Source: Synergistaceae bacterium (GTDB lineage: Bacteria > Synergistota > Synergistia > Synergistales > Synergistaceae). From it: DNA of 64,000 bases. Each line of letters opens with the position of its first letter. Positions within the stretch are counted from its first letter, which is position 1. The stretch spans positions 62,001 through 126,000 of the forward strand of contig JAUNHV010000003.1 of NCBI GenBank assembly GCA_030523725.1, in the 5' to 3' direction. The position numbers and the translations under genes were made by a program. Shown piece after piece: positions 33,635 through 43,035 of the stretch. The notes beneath the pieces are model-generated. The model saw only the letters and a list, made by a program, of their open reading frames with translations. It was not told the origin of the DNA and ran no database searches.

Positions 33635-35143
33635 ATGAAAAAAATTTTAGCAATGGTGATTTTAATAGTAATAGTTGTATTTGCTACAGATGCATTTGCG
33701 GTAGACAATCCATTGACGATGAGCAACCCCTTTGTGGACGTTCCGATGGGGCATTGGTCATATGACGCACTGTCATTCCTGGCAAGTCATGGGGTAATTT
33801 CAAACTATATAATCACTCAATACGGACATGACAATACTGCAACAAGATATGAGATGGCATCTTTCGTTGCTCGTGCTTTGTCAAAAACTGACCCAGAACA
33901 TACCCCAGAGGAAGTCTTAGAAGTAATAAAAAAACTTGTCACAGAATACAAGCCCGAGCTTGATACACTTGGAGTTAAATACGATGCTTCAAATGATGAG
34001 AGTGAGGGAGTTGAGAGTACCCCTAAAGACCTTCATGTGACGGGAACTTTCTGGCTTGATGCTGAAGTGGGAGGCAGTGACAATGATACAACACAGCCTA
34101 GATTTAAGTACTACACATCAAAATTTACCATAGAAAAGCATCTAGGACATAACTCCTCCTTCCAGTGTCGTTTTAACATGGAAAACCTTGAGGGCAAGGG
34201 TGACTTTTTCAAGGTGGACAGGCTTTTGTTTACGACAGTGCTTCCATGGAATATAGAGGCAAAATTTGGCTATCAGCTAAGCGACTGGGATAGTGAATAT
34301 AGACTTTACGATGAAAAGTATGCAGGTTGGGGCGATGAAGATTCTTTCTTGACTGGTCTTAAATTTTTAGGTGTGTGTCTATATAAAGACCTTGGTAAGT
34401 TTGATATCGATTTTTATGTTGGTAGAAATACGGATAGCACTGAACCTGTTATAACAGACACATTATGTGATCAGGCATATATGCGCTATGGTCTGAAGGT
34501 TGGTTACAAAAGTGAATCATTTCTGCTGGGTCTTTTTGGTCGTTACGCAAAGTTTGATGGTAATGGAAATTATTGTAAAAGGCTGGATGAGTCTAATATA
34601 TCCAATTATGGGGTCTATATTAACTATGTAATTCTAAATGGTCTTGAAGTTAAAGGGACCTACGGTCATCAACAGTTTCACGGTTTAGAGCCAATGTATA
34701 AAAATGTTGATTACTGGCAAATTGCAGCTGAAGCAGATCAAGATCTCTTAAAACTATTTTCCTTTTGGGTTCAATATGGTAGGGTTGGTGAAGGTTTTTT
34801 ACATAATTCCTATGCATTTGATGAAATTGGTTACCAAACAGTCATGTATAACTTTGATGGTGAGGAGTACTTGACTAGATCAGACTTTTCATTTTTTAAG
34901 GTATCTATTCACAGAAACTTTACAAAAAAGTTAATGGCGTTTTTGATGTATGAAAGATTTAACAATAGAGGTAATAAAAATATTGATGACACACTAAATT
35001 TTGCGCTAGGTGTGAGGTATCAATATACACCCTCAATTGCTTTTCAGCTTCAATATGACTGGAGAGACTATGGACAGGGACAAGATAACCTTGTTTCAGG
35101 TAGGGAAGATCTTGTCCGTTTCCGTACAACCTTTAGTTTCTAA
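33635..35143 (+). CDS. Outer-membrane porin with N-terminal SLH domain
   Basis: A 502-aa exported protein. The signal peptide MKKILAMVILIVIVVFATDA ends at FA. One SLH repeat follows (NPFVDVPMGHWSYDALSFLA to TRYEMASFVARAL), then a short helical linker and about 350 residues of alternating aromatic beta strands ending TFSF, typical of an outer-membrane barrel. In SLH porins of diderm Firmicutes the SLH domain ties the barrel to peptidoglycan polyamine. ATG 33635 is chosen because it begins the signal peptide. Substrate is unknown. Confidence 0.85.
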   Translation: MKKILAMVILIVIVVFATDAFAVDNPLTMSNPFVDVPMGHWSYDALSFLASHGVISNYIITQYGHDNTATRYEMASFVARALSKTDPEHTPEEVLEVIKKLVTEYKPELDTLGVKYDASNDESEGVESTPKDLHVTGTFWLDAEVGGSDNDTTQPRFKYYTSKFTIEKHLGHNSSFQCRFNMENLEGKGDFFKVDRLLFTTVLPWNIEAKFGYQLSDWDSEYRLYDEKYAGWGDEDSFLTGLKFLGVCLYKDLGKFDIDFYVGRNTDSTEPVITDTLCDQAYMRYGLKVGYKSESFLLGLFGRYAKFDGNGNYCKRLDESNISNYGVYINYVILNGLEVKGTYGHQQFHGLEPMYKNVDYWQIAAEADQDLLKLFSFWVQYGRVGEGFLHNSYAFDEIGYQTVMYNFDGEEYLTRSDFSFFKVSIHRNFTKKLMAFLMYERFNNRGNKNIDDTLNFALGVRYQYTPSIAFQLQYDWRDYGQGQDNLVSGREDLVRFRTTFSF

Positions 35144-35165
35144 TTAAAAACAGGAGAGAATTTCA

Positions 35166-36134
35166 ATGTGGAGTGACATTTTATATTTATGTTTTTTTGA
35201 GTTGTTTTTTGTTTTTTTTACACAGGTATTTTGCGAGAAATTGTTGATAAATTGCCTACACAAAAAACATGTTGAACAAGTGACAAAAAAATACGGACCA
35301 ACATGGCAAGAAAAAGAAAAAATAGGGACTCCTTCAATGGGAGGGTGTACATTTCCTATTGTTATGATTCTGCCAATAATTCTCAATTGTTATTTATTTA
35401 GCCAAAAGCCATTTGTAGATTTTATTGTGCTTTTTCTTTATCCTTTGTTCGTTGGGCTTATTGGTCTTTGTGATGATTTATTAAAGACCCTTAAACATTC
35501 AAGTGAAGGCTTGAGGAGTTTACAGAAACTATTTCTTCAAGTATTTGTCACTGCTCTTACAATTTTCTTTATATTGAAATGGCAAACGCCAAATTTCTTT
35601 GGCGTGGAAATTCCTATGTGGTTTTATGCTGTTATTCTTGTGTTTATAGGTGTGGGATTGCAGAATGCAGTTAATGTTACGGATGGTCTCGATGGGCTAG
35701 CGGCTGGTTTGTCGTTTTTCTCTTTTTTGGCACTCGCTTTAATATTATCGGACAATAACCTGTTGATGATTGTATCTTTTTCAACATGTGGACTTTGCCT
35801 TGGTTTTCTTTGGCATAATTCAAAACCGGCTACAATTTTTATGGGTGATACAGGCGCACATTTTTTAGCTGGACTCATTTTTGCAGTTTGTCTTATTGGC
35901 GACAGGGCATTTCTTTCTGTCCCTGTTTCGTTTCTTTTTGGAATAGAGATATTAAGCGTTGCTATACAAATTTTTGCAATACGAGTGCTTCATAGAAAGG
36001 TTTTTCGCATGAGTCCTATCCATCACCATTTTGAATTGCTAGGCTATAGTGAAACGAAGATTGTTGCAAGATTTTACATAATTCACATAATAGGAATGCT
36101 TTTATTATATTTATTGTTAAGACCTCTAATTTAG
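35166..36134 (+). CDS. mraY: Phospho-N-acetylmuramoyl-pentapeptide transferase
   Basis: Makes lipid I at the membrane. The 322-aa polytopic protein has the family blocks KEKIGTPSMGGCTF, GLCDDLLKTLKHSSEGLRS (catalytic Asp pair), NVTDGLDGLAAGLSF (Mg Asp), FMGDTGAHFLAGL and MSPIHHHFELLGYSETKI. It is outside any mur/dcw cluster. Neighbours are an SLH porin and cell-wall enzymes, so it may be a second, specialised copy or a displaced single copy. ATG 35166 follows AGGAGAG. Confidence 0.9.
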   Translation: MWSDILYLCFFELFFVFFTQVFCEKLLINCLHKKHVEQVTKKYGPTWQEKEKIGTPSMGGCTFPIVMILPIILNCYLFSQKPFVDFIVLFLYPLFVGLIGLCDDLLKTLKHSSEGLRSLQKLFLQVFVTALTIFFILKWQTPNFFGVEIPMWFYAVILVFIGVGLQNAVNVTDGLDGLAAGLSFFSFLALALILSDNNLLMIVSFSTCGLCLGFLWHNSKPATIFMGDTGAHFLAGLIFAVCLIGDRAFLSVPVSFLFGIEILSVAIQIFAIRVLHRKVFRMSPIHHHFELLGYSETKIVARFYIIHIIGMLLLYLLLRPLI

Positions 36135-36159
36135 TCTTAATAGGTTAGGAGAGAAGAAA

Positions 36160-36846
36160 ATGCCTAAATTTTTGCAAAAAACTCTCATGTTAATAATGTG
36201 TATGTGTTGCGTTTTTTTTGCAACTATTGCTTTTGGAGCTGAAGTGCCGACTTGGACTAGCTTGCTATGCAAATACCATGCAGATGAAACTGTTCGCACG
36301 GTTATCTTTGTGCAGCATAGGGAAGGTTCTTCCGCGCAAGTCTTACTTTACCAAAAGGACAAGGATAATTCCGATGCTTGGACGTTGCTCTTGCAATGTG
36401 AAGCTTTTGTCGGCAAAAATGGCATTTCGTTCGACAGGCAAGAGGGAGATGGCACAACACCATGTGGTGATTTTGGTGTGATAGAAGCAGTAGGCATAAA
36501 GAAAAATCCTGGCACAAAAATACCATATCGCACTACGGATAATGACCTTTTTTGTTCCGGTGCACATGACGAAAACTACAACAAAATTGTAAGCAAAAAA
36601 GAAATCAATCACGTCTGTAATGAAGATTGCATTTCGCATCTTTATGCAACGTCACCACAATTTAATTACTGCCTTTTCTTGGACTTTAACAAGGAGTGCG
36701 TTATCGGCAAGGGGAGCGGAATATTTTTTCATTGCATGGGTCCAAATTCATACACAGAAGGTTGTGTTGCAGTCAGCGAAGAAAATATGAAACGCATATT
36801 ACAGCTTGCAGATAAAAATGTAAGAATTTGCATATATCCGAAATAA
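36160..36846 (+). CDS. L,D-transpeptidase family (YkuD-like) protein
   Basis: A 228-aa exported protein with signal peptide ending FGA near residue 27. The YkuD-type core is seen in FDRQEGDGTTPCGDFGV and FFHCMGPNSYTEGCVAVSEENM, with His191 and catalytic Cys202. It probably forms or edits 3-3 peptidoglycan cross-links, or belongs to the related L,D-carboxypeptidase/amidase-like branch. Several extra Cys (near 164) lie in a loop HVCNEDCISH. Lies 25 bp after mraY, suggesting co-transcription. Confidence 0.8.
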   Translation: MPKFLQKTLMLIMCMCCVFFATIAFGAEVPTWTSLLCKYHADETVRTVIFVQHREGSSAQVLLYQKDKDNSDAWTLLLQCEAFVGKNGISFDRQEGDGTTPCGDFGVIEAVGIKKNPGTKIPYRTTDNDLFCSGAHDENYNKIVSKKEINHVCNEDCISHLYATSPQFNYCLFLDFNKECVIGKGSGIFFHCMGPNSYTEGCVAVSEENMKRILQLADKNVRICIYPK

Positions 36847-36881
36847 ATCAAAAATTTAGAAGATAGTAAGAGAAGATTACA

Positions 36882-37691
36882 ATGAAACAAATCAAGGGGA
36901 TTAGCATTTTTGACATGCAAATTTTGGCGATGCTATCCATGGTAGTTGATCATGTCACCTTTCCCTTTTTTAGTAAAACTGCACCATTAGCGATAGCAGC
37001 CCGTTGTTTTGGACGTTTTGCCTTTCCTCTTTATGCTTTTATGCTTGCAGAAGGTTATAGGCATGTCAGAGATGACGCAGAACGTATCATAAAGCATGTT
37101 GGAATATTACTCATTCTTACTGTAATATCGGAAATTCCTTTTGATCTTATGGAATTTTCACAAAAAACATTATCAATTTATCCATTATCCAAGGTAAACT
37201 GGGAACAAAGTGTTATGCTAACACTGCTACTCGGCTACGCTTCACTAATTGCCATTGATAAATGTTGGGAAAAATATTCAACCTACGTTGTGTTTTTTGT
37301 TATCGTAGCGTGTTTAATAACCTATTGGTCACATAGCAATCACTGTCTTTCCGGTGTTTTGCTTATATGCAGTTTATATCTGTATCTTAAGCACGCGGAG
37401 AAAAAGAAATATTTGCGTAGAGTTGGTGAATTGCTTTTATTGTTTGTTTTTTACATTCCAATTTACCACTGGGCAAAGATGCGTCTATGTGGTATGGAAA
37501 AATTTATCACAACATTCACAAGTATAATCTTTTTTCCTCGTTATATTACGCTTTTGTTTGTCCCTTTCTTGTTGGCAGCTTACAAGGGGCAACAGGGATA
37601 CCATGCACCATGGTTTAAGAAGATGTATGTATTCTTCTACCCAGCCCACGCTTTGATTATTGGAATCCTTAGACACATACCAGGTATGTAA
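36882..37691 (+). CDS. TraX-family membrane protein
   Basis: A 269-aa polytopic protein of the TraX family (first known as an F-pilin acetylase). FDMQILAMLSMVVDHVTFPFF, ARCFGRFAFPLYAFMLAEGYRH and SEIPFDLM match the family; about seven hydrophobic segments follow. Chromosomal TraX proteins are of unknown substrate and probably acylate a surface molecule. The context is cell-wall genes and no conjugation genes. ATG 36882 follows AAGAGAAG. Confidence 0.82.
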   Translation: MKQIKGISIFDMQILAMLSMVVDHVTFPFFSKTAPLAIAARCFGRFAFPLYAFMLAEGYRHVRDDAERIIKHVGILLILTVISEIPFDLMEFSQKTLSIYPLSKVNWEQSVMLTLLLGYASLIAIDKCWEKYSTYVVFFVIVACLITYWSHSNHCLSGVLLICSLYLYLKHAEKKKYLRRVGELLLLFVFYIPIYHWAKMRLCGMEKFITTFTSIIFFPRYITLLFVPFLLAAYKGQQGYHAPWFKKMYVFFYPAHALIIGILRHIPGM

Positions 37692-37713
37692 AAATTTTCA
37701 AAGGAGTAATATT

Positions 37714-38430
37714 ATGTCGCGTTTGATTTCCTTTGTAGCACTTGTTTTTGTAGCGGTAACAATTATTGCAACAAACACAGCCTTTGCCAATGCAAAGTGG
37801 GGGCTGTCAGGTAAATCAAAAGAGTTTTACGTATGTGAAATAGGCGATAACCTTTTTGCCTATATGCAGGGCAAATCATTTAAGGCAGAGTGTCCTGTTC
37901 CACGTGCTGATTTGCGTTACCTGCATATTTTGCATATTGGCTTTGACGGTAAAATTCATGAAGGTGAGATTGTGTGCCACAAGGCAATTGCTTCTGATCT
38001 GCTTGAAATTTTCCGCGAACTCTATAAAGCAAAATATCAAATTGAGCGTATCACGCTTGTTGATGACTATGGAGCAGACGATGAAACATCAATGCGTGCA
38101 AATAATACTTCCTCGTTTAATTTTCGTTTCATAAGTGGCACAAAGAGAATTTCAAAGCATGGCAAGGGACTCGCAATAGACATAAATCCACTTCAAAATC
38201 CTTGTGTTTCAAAGAGAAACGGTGGACAGCTTCTGATTGAGCCAGAAACTGCAAAAGCTTATACGGATAGAGCAAAAAACTTTGCACATAAAATCGACCA
38301 CAATGATCTCTGCTTTAAAATTTTCAAAGCCCACGGATATGAATGGGGTGGCGATTGGAAGAGCTTAAAAGACTACCAACACTTTGAATTGCCCACGGAA
38401 GCTATAGAAAAATTGCAGCTTGAATATTAG
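37714..38430 (+). CDS. M15-type peptidoglycan D-Ala carboxypeptidase-like protein
   Basis: A 238-aa exported protein. The signal peptide starts MSRLISFVALVFVAV and ends TAFA near residue 26. The zinc peptidase core has ISKHGKGLAIDINPLQNP (His and Asp ligands) and WKSLKDYQHFELP (final His), the pattern of M15 D,D- or L,D-carboxypeptidases related to VanY. ATG 37714 with AAAGGAG is chosen over a longer frame from 37660 that overlaps the TraX gene. It completes a set of cell-wall enzymes with mraY and the L,D-transpeptidase. Confidence 0.82.
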   Translation: MSRLISFVALVFVAVTIIATNTAFANAKWGLSGKSKEFYVCEIGDNLFAYMQGKSFKAECPVPRADLRYLHILHIGFDGKIHEGEIVCHKAIASDLLEIFRELYKAKYQIERITLVDDYGADDETSMRANNTSSFNFRFISGTKRISKHGKGLAIDINPLQNPCVSKRNGGQLLIEPETAKAYTDRAKNFAHKIDHNDLCFKIFKAHGYEWGGDWKSLKDYQHFELPTEAIEKLQLEY

Positions 38431-38492
38431 ACTGAGCAATGGTTCAGATCCAAGAGTAGTAAAATTAGCAGCTTAGTATAAGGAGCATAAAA

Positions 38493-39773
38493 ATGTATAA
38501 AAACGCATTAAAAATTATGAGAGAGCGTGGCTTTGTTGAATGGTCAAGCCATGATGAAGAACTTTCCAAACATTTTGAAGAAAAAATGGTAACTGGTTAT
38601 GTTGGTTTTGACCCGACGGCAGACAGCTTGCACGTGGGAAACCTCGTCGCTATCATGGGGCTTGCGTGGCTTCAACGCCTTGGGCATAGACCCGTTGCCC
38701 TTTGTGGTGGTGGCACCGGACGTATTGGCGACCCATCGGGGAAAACGGCGGAGCGTCAACTTTTGCCAGAGGAAACAATTGAGCATAATGTCTCCTGTAT
38801 AAAGTCACAGCTTGAGCATTTTCTTGATTTTAACTGTGGTGAAAATTCCGCAATTCTCAAAAATAACAATGAATGGCTGTCTCGCTTAAACTACATTGAA
38901 TTTTTGCGTGATATTGGCAAATTCTTCTCTGTAAGTTTCCTTGTAAACAGAGAATATGTTCGTAGCCGTGTTACAGACCCAGACAAATCCATTACATACA
39001 CGGAGCTTTCATACATTTTGCTCCAAGCATACGACTTTAACCAACTCTACAATGACCACGGTGTTACATTGCAGATGGGGGGCAATGACCAGCAGGTGAA
39101 TATAATTGCTGGTATTGACCTTGCGAGAAAAAAATCCGGCGGCTCTTGTTACGGCATGACCTTCCCACTCCTTTTGAACTCACAGGGGCAAAAATTTGGC
39201 AAGTCTGAAGGTGGAGCAGTTTACCTCTCTGCAAAACGCACAAGCGTTTACAAGTTCTACCAGTTCTGGATAAACGTTGATGACAATGACCTTGAAAAAC
39301 TATACAAGCTCTTTACATTCCGTGAAATTGACGAGATAAAGGAGCTTTTAGCCCGTCATGCGGAAGCGCCGCACAAGAGAATGGCACAAAAGGAGCTTGC
39401 ATGGGAGATGACCTGCCGTGTGCATGGAGAAGAAGCCGCAGGGAGAGTTCGTAATGCTTCTGCCGTTCTTTTTGGAGAGACACGCATCACAGAAGCACCA
39501 CTTGAAGTGCTGGACACCTTGGCAGCGGAAATTCCAACAGTGGAAGTGGCTTTAGCTGAAGCGAATGGTGTGCTTGATTTGCTTGTTGCAAGTGGCGCTG
39601 CTGATTCACGAGGCACGGCAAAAAAGAAAATTAAAGAGGGTGGTGCCTATTTGAATGGTGCAAAGATTACTGACCAGAGCAAAACTGTCACGGACGACGA
39701 TTTGCTTTGTGGTAAATATTTGCAGATGAACATAGGCAAGAAAGATTTCCGCCTTGTTAAGGCTATAAGGTAA
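38493..39773 (+). CDS. tyrS: Tyrosyl-tRNA synthetase
   Basis: Charges tRNA-Tyr. The 426-aa class I synthetase has the HIGH-like HVGN at residues 47-50 (ADSLHVGNLV), the KFGKS loop near residue 234, and the Tyr-site sequence LLQAYDFNQLYNDHGVTLQMGGNDQ. A C-terminal S4 RNA-binding domain is visible in LLVASGAADSRGTAKKKIKEGGAYLNGAKI. ATG 38493 follows AAGGAGC. No T-box leader is seen in the 62-bp upstream gap. Confidence 0.96.
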   Translation: MYKNALKIMRERGFVEWSSHDEELSKHFEEKMVTGYVGFDPTADSLHVGNLVAIMGLAWLQRLGHRPVALCGGGTGRIGDPSGKTAERQLLPEETIEHNVSCIKSQLEHFLDFNCGENSAILKNNNEWLSRLNYIEFLRDIGKFFSVSFLVNREYVRSRVTDPDKSITYTELSYILLQAYDFNQLYNDHGVTLQMGGNDQQVNIIAGIDLARKKSGGSCYGMTFPLLLNSQGQKFGKSEGGAVYLSAKRTSVYKFYQFWINVDDNDLEKLYKLFTFREIDEIKELLARHAEAPHKRMAQKELAWEMTCRVHGEEAAGRVRNASAVLFGETRITEAPLEVLDTLAAEIPTVEVALAEANGVLDLLVASGAADSRGTAKKKIKEGGAYLNGAKITDQSKTVTDDDLLCGKYLQMNIGKKDFRLVKAIR

Positions 39774-39902
39774 GGTACAGTTTTTTATTTAACTGAATTT
39801 TTGACGACGTGGCCTTGATAGTTTCTCTGGAAGCCCTACTGCCTACATTTTGTAGGTTAAATTAAAAATTTCCTGTAGATATCTGTGAAAAAATGACCTT
39901 TA

Positions 39903-39911
39903 TGTTATAAT
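39903..39911 (+). promoter_or_regulatory. Extended -10 element upstream of dapA
   Basis: TGTTATAAT (39903-39911) is a perfect extended -10; no good -35 is seen. The 220-bp gap also holds a 6-bp hairpin (39842-39856). No lysine riboswitch structure is recognised. Confidence 0.5.
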
Positions 39912-39993
39912 AACTGACTAGTGGTCTGGTACTAAATTTACAGGGAATGTTACATACAATAAAAATCGTTTTTCACAAGGAGACGTTAGTAAA

Positions 39994-40881
39994 ATGAAAA
40001 AAACAATTTTTAGGGGAGCTGCAACAGCAATCGTTACGCCACTCACAAAAGATGGAGTGGATTTTGAAACATTTGGCAGATTAATTGACTGGCAAATAGG
40101 CGAGGGCATTGCAGCTCTTGTTGTTGCTGGAACAACGGGCGAGGGTTCAACCTTAACGGACGATGAGCACAGAATGGTGTTGCGTTTTGCTGTTGAACGT
40201 GCTGCTCACAGAGTCCCAATAATTGCTGGTACTGGTTCAAATGATACAGAATATGCAATAAGCCTTTCAAAATACAGCTGTGATATCGGTGCTGATGCTT
40301 GTCTTCTTGTGACGCCATATTACAACAAGGCAACACAAAAGGGACTTGTAAAGATGTATACTGCAATTGCAGACGCTGTGACAAAACCAATCATCCTTTA
40401 CAACGTGCCTTCACGTACAGGCGTTGGCCTAGAACCAACAACATACCTTGAGCTTGCTGAACACCCAAATATTGTAGCAATCAAGGAAGCAAACGGAAAT
40501 ATTGCAAAAATCACAGAAACTGCTGCACTTGTGGGAGACAAACTGGATATATACTCTGGTAATGATGATCAGGTTGTGCCTATTTTATCACTTGGTGGCA
40601 AGGGGGTTATTTCTGTTCTTAGCAATGTTGCTCCTCGTGAAACACAGATGATGTGTGATCTTTTCTTTGAAGGGAAAATTAAAGAGTCGGCTGCGCTACA
40701 GTTTAAATATATGCCACTCATTAAGGCACTCTTTTCAGAAGTAAATCCAATTCCAGTAAAGTCTGCAATGGCTGCAATGGGCTTTGGAGAAAACTCCTTG
40801 CGTCTACCACTGACACAAATGGAAAAAGCGAACGAAGAAAAATTGTTTGCCGAAATGAAGCGTCTTGGTCTCATTAAGTAA
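39994..40881 (+). CDS. dapA: 4-hydroxy-tetrahydrodipicolinate synthase
   Basis: Condenses pyruvate with aspartate semialdehyde, entry to lysine and diaminopimelate. The 295-aa barrel has GAATAIVTPLTKDGVDF, VVAGTTGEGSTLTDDEH, YNVPSRTGVGL (catalytic Tyr) and NIVAIKEANGN with the Schiff-base Lys. ATG 39994 has an AAGGAGA site. It begins a dapA-dapB-[MNT-HepT]-dapH run that ends in diaminopimelate precursor for peptidoglycan. Confidence 0.95.
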   Translation: MKKTIFRGAATAIVTPLTKDGVDFETFGRLIDWQIGEGIAALVVAGTTGEGSTLTDDEHRMVLRFAVERAAHRVPIIAGTGSNDTEYAISLSKYSCDIGADACLLVTPYYNKATQKGLVKMYTAIADAVTKPIILYNVPSRTGVGLEPTTYLELAEHPNIVAIKEANGNIAKITETAALVGDKLDIYSGNDDQVVPILSLGGKGVISVLSNVAPRETQMMCDLFFEGKIKESAALQFKYMPLIKALFSEVNPIPVKSAMAAMGFGENSLRLPLTQMEKANEEKLFAEMKRLGLIK

Positions 40882-40896
40882 TTTGGTTGAATTAGT

Positions 40897-41634
40897 ATGA
40901 AAATAATAATAACAGGTGCAACTGGTAGAATGGGGCAAAAAATGCAGGAGGCATCACGTGAAACTGGAACAGAGGTAGCGGCTCTTATTTCTCCTGATTT
41001 TACTAAAACAGAGGGGTTAAACTACCAGTATATAAATGAATTTACTGGGACTGCTGATTGTGTTGTAGATTTTTCTAATCATCTTGGCACAGTTGAATTG
41101 CTAGACTGGTGTGTGAAAAAAAATGTCCCTGTCGTTATTGCAACAACAGGACATTCGGAAGAAGAAAAAAAAGCTATTGAGCAGGCAAGCAGTAAAATTG
41201 CAGTTTTTTATTCTGGTAATATGTCGCTAGGAATTGCTACCCTTTGTAATGTTGCGAGGAGAGTCGCTTCCGCTTTCCCAAATGCGGACATAGAAATAAT
41301 AGAAGTGCATCACAATAAGAAACTAGATGCTCCTTCTGGCACAGCTTTGATGCTAGGTAATGCCTTAAAAGATGTTCGCCCCAACGCAGAATTTGTTGTT
41401 GGCAGAAGTGGAAATTGCCCACGCCAGAAGAATGAGATTGGTATTCAGTCAATTCGAATGGGCAATATCGTTGGAATTCATGAGATAATGATTTCAACAG
41501 GGAGCGAAACAATAACGCTAAAACACGAAGCACACGACAGAAAGCTTTTTGCTGATGGTGCGATCGAAGCCGCAAAATTTTTGATTGATAAACCAGCAGG
41601 ACTATATTCAATAAGCCAACTTGTAAAAAATTAA
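40897..41634 (+). CDS. dapB: 4-hydroxy-tetrahydrodipicolinate reductase
   Basis: NAD(P)H-dependent second step of the diaminopimelate route. The 245-aa protein begins IIITGATGRMGQKM, then DFSNHLGTVELL, IATTGHSEEEKK, GNMSLGI and the catalytic EVHHNKKLDAPSGTALMLG. It lies 15 bp after dapA with a weak ribosome site (GGTTGAATTAG). The next genes are a nucleotidyltransferase/HepT pair. Confidence 0.95.
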   Translation: MKIIITGATGRMGQKMQEASRETGTEVAALISPDFTKTEGLNYQYINEFTGTADCVVDFSNHLGTVELLDWCVKKNVPVVIATTGHSEEEKKAIEQASSKIAVFYSGNMSLGIATLCNVARRVASAFPNADIEIIEVHHNKKLDAPSGTALMLGNALKDVRPNAEFVVGRSGNCPRQKNEIGIQSIRMGNIVGIHEIMISTGSETITLKHEAHDRKLFADGAIEAAKFLIDKPAGLYSISQLVKN

Positions 41635-41659
41635 ATCTAATTTCTTGGTGGTGATTGAA

Positions 41660-41986
41660 ATGGTATATACACTTCAGGAGATAAAAAATAAAATTTCTCC
41701 AATCATATTGAAGTACAACATCCCTTCCGTTTATATTTTCGGCTCGTACGCTCGTGGAACAGCAAACGAAGCAAGTGACATTGATTTTTTAATTGATACT
41801 ACGGGGACGGAATTAAAAAGCATGTTCAAATTGGGAAAATTGTTTGACGAACTGTGTGGAGTTCTTGGTAAGAAGATTGACCTTATTACCGTAAGTTCTT
41901 TACAACAAAAACCACTGATGCAAAGTGATGTCTTGTTTCACGATAACATTATGTCTGAAAGGGTGAACCTAGACGATGTTGCCTGA
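41660..41986 (+). CDS. MntA-type nucleotidyltransferase antitoxin
   Basis: A 108-aa minimal nucleotidyltransferase. IFGSYARGTANEASDIDFLID supplies Gly28-Ser29 and metal-binding Asp40/Asp42, and KKIDLITVSSL gives the third carboxylate. MntA proteins AMPylate a Tyr of the HepT toxin. ATG 41660 is chosen over TTG 41645 because GGTGGTGA lies at ribosome-site distance. It overlaps the HepT gene by 11 bp, the usual MntA-HepT arrangement. It lies within the dap operon. Confidence 0.85.
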   Translation: MVYTLQEIKNKISPIILKYNIPSVYIFGSYARGTANEASDIDFLIDTTGTELKSMFKLGKLFDELCGVLGKKIDLITVSSLQQKPLMQSDVLFHDNIMSERVNLDDVA

Positions 41987-42317
41987 TTTACAGCGTATTT
42001 TTCGCATAAAAGAGTATTGTGAGGAGATACAGAAAACAATAGCTCGTTATGGAAACAATTTTGAAGCATTTGATGATGATTTGGATTTCCAGCGCTCTGT
42101 AGCATTTTCAATTCTGCAAATTGGTGAGCTTGCAACAGGATTGTCTGAATCGTTTAAGGAAGCAACAAATGACAAAATTCCTTGGGGTGCAATAAAAGGA
42201 ATGAAGAACTGGATGGTTCACAATTATGGTAACATGAGTCGTGATGTCATTTGGCAAACAATTCAAGAAGATATACCTTTACTACTAGAATTTTGTAAAG
42301 AAACTTTAGAAGGATAA
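41976..42317 (+). CDS. HepT-like (DUF86) HEPN toxin with altered active site
   Basis: A 113-aa helical DUF86/HepT protein. [17 protein letters not shown] and [20 protein letters not shown] are family hallmarks. The RNase/AMPylation motif RX4HXY reads KNWMVHNY: His82 and Tyr84 are kept, but the Arg is Lys77. This could weaken RNase activity while keeping the AMPylation-site Tyr. It overlaps the MNT gene by 11 bp and precedes dapH by 25 bp. Confidence 0.85.
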   Translation: MLPDLQRIFRIKEYCEEIQKTIARYGNNFEAFDDDLDFQRSVAFSILQIGELATGLSESFKEATNDKIPWGAIKGMKNWMVHNYGNMSRDVIWQTIQEDIPLLLEFCKETLEG

Positions 42318-42342
42318 ACATAAAATAATTGGAGAAAATTAT

Positions 42343-43035
42343 ATGAATGCAGAAGAAATAATCCGCTATATTTCGGAGTCAAAAAAAAAGACCCCTGTAA
42401 AAATATATGTCAAGGAAAAATCACCAATTAACTGGGGTAGCGCAACAGTTTTCGGCTGTTCTGACAAGATTGTTTTTGGTGACTGGGAAGAATTGCAAGA
42501 TATTATAGAAAAAAATAGCTCAAAAATAGGTGCGATAATCGTCGAAAATGATCGCAGAAATTCTGGAGTTCCACTTCTTGACATGAAAAACATCAAGGCT
42601 CGTATTGAACCAGGTGCAATCATTCGTGAAAAGGTGGAGATTGGTGAAGGTGCTGTCATCATGATGGGTGCTGTCATCAATATTGGTGCCATTGTTGGAA
42701 AGGGCACCATGATAGACATGGGAGCTGTGCTTGGTGGCAGAGCGACTGTCGGAGCGAATTGCCACATTGGTGCAGGAGCTGTGCTAGCCGGTGTGGTTGA
42801 ACCAGCGAGCGCCACGCCTGTTATCGTGGAAGATGGCGTGCTTGTAGGCGCAAATGCTGTTGTGATAGAGGGTGTGCATGTTGGCAAAAATGCAGTCGTA
42901 GCAGCGGGCGCAGTTGTTGTGGACGATGTGCCAGAAAACGCTGTCGTTGCAGGTTGCCCAGCAAAAATTATCAAATATAAGGACGAAAAAACAGCGGATA
43001 AAACGGCACTTGTTGATGCATTGAGAAAACTATGA
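42343..43035 (+). CDS. dapH: Tetrahydrodipicolinate N-acetyltransferase
   Basis: Acetylates tetrahydrodipicolinate in the acetylase branch of lysine/DAP synthesis. The 230-aa protein has the DapH N-terminal domain ([20 protein letters not shown]) and a left-handed beta helix with many hexapeptides ([19 protein letters not shown] through [19 protein letters not shown]), ending [17 protein letters not shown]. It follows the MntA-HepT insertion, so it was probably contiguous with dapB originally. ATG 42343 follows GGAGAAAATTAT. Confidence 0.94.
   Translation: MNAEEIIRYISESKKKTPVKIYVKEKSPINWGSATVFGCSDKIVFGDWEELQDIIEKNSSKIGAIIVENDRRNSGVPLLDMKNIKARIEPGAIIREKVEIGEGAVIMMGAVINIGAIVGKGTMIDMGAVLGGRATVGANCHIGAGAVLAGVVEPASATPVIVEDGVLVGANAVVIEGVHVGKNAVVAAGAVVVDDVPENAVVAGCPAKIIKYKDEKTADKTALVDALRKL

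Noticed and set aside
38431-38492. GGTTCAGATCC resembling a tRNA T-arm
   Set aside because: The gap is 62 bp and has no acceptor stem, D arm or anticodon arm around it.
39774-39993. Possible lysine riboswitch or T-box upstream of dapA
   Set aside because: Only a 6-bp hairpin and an extended -10 were found. The conserved L-box core and T-box sequence are absent.
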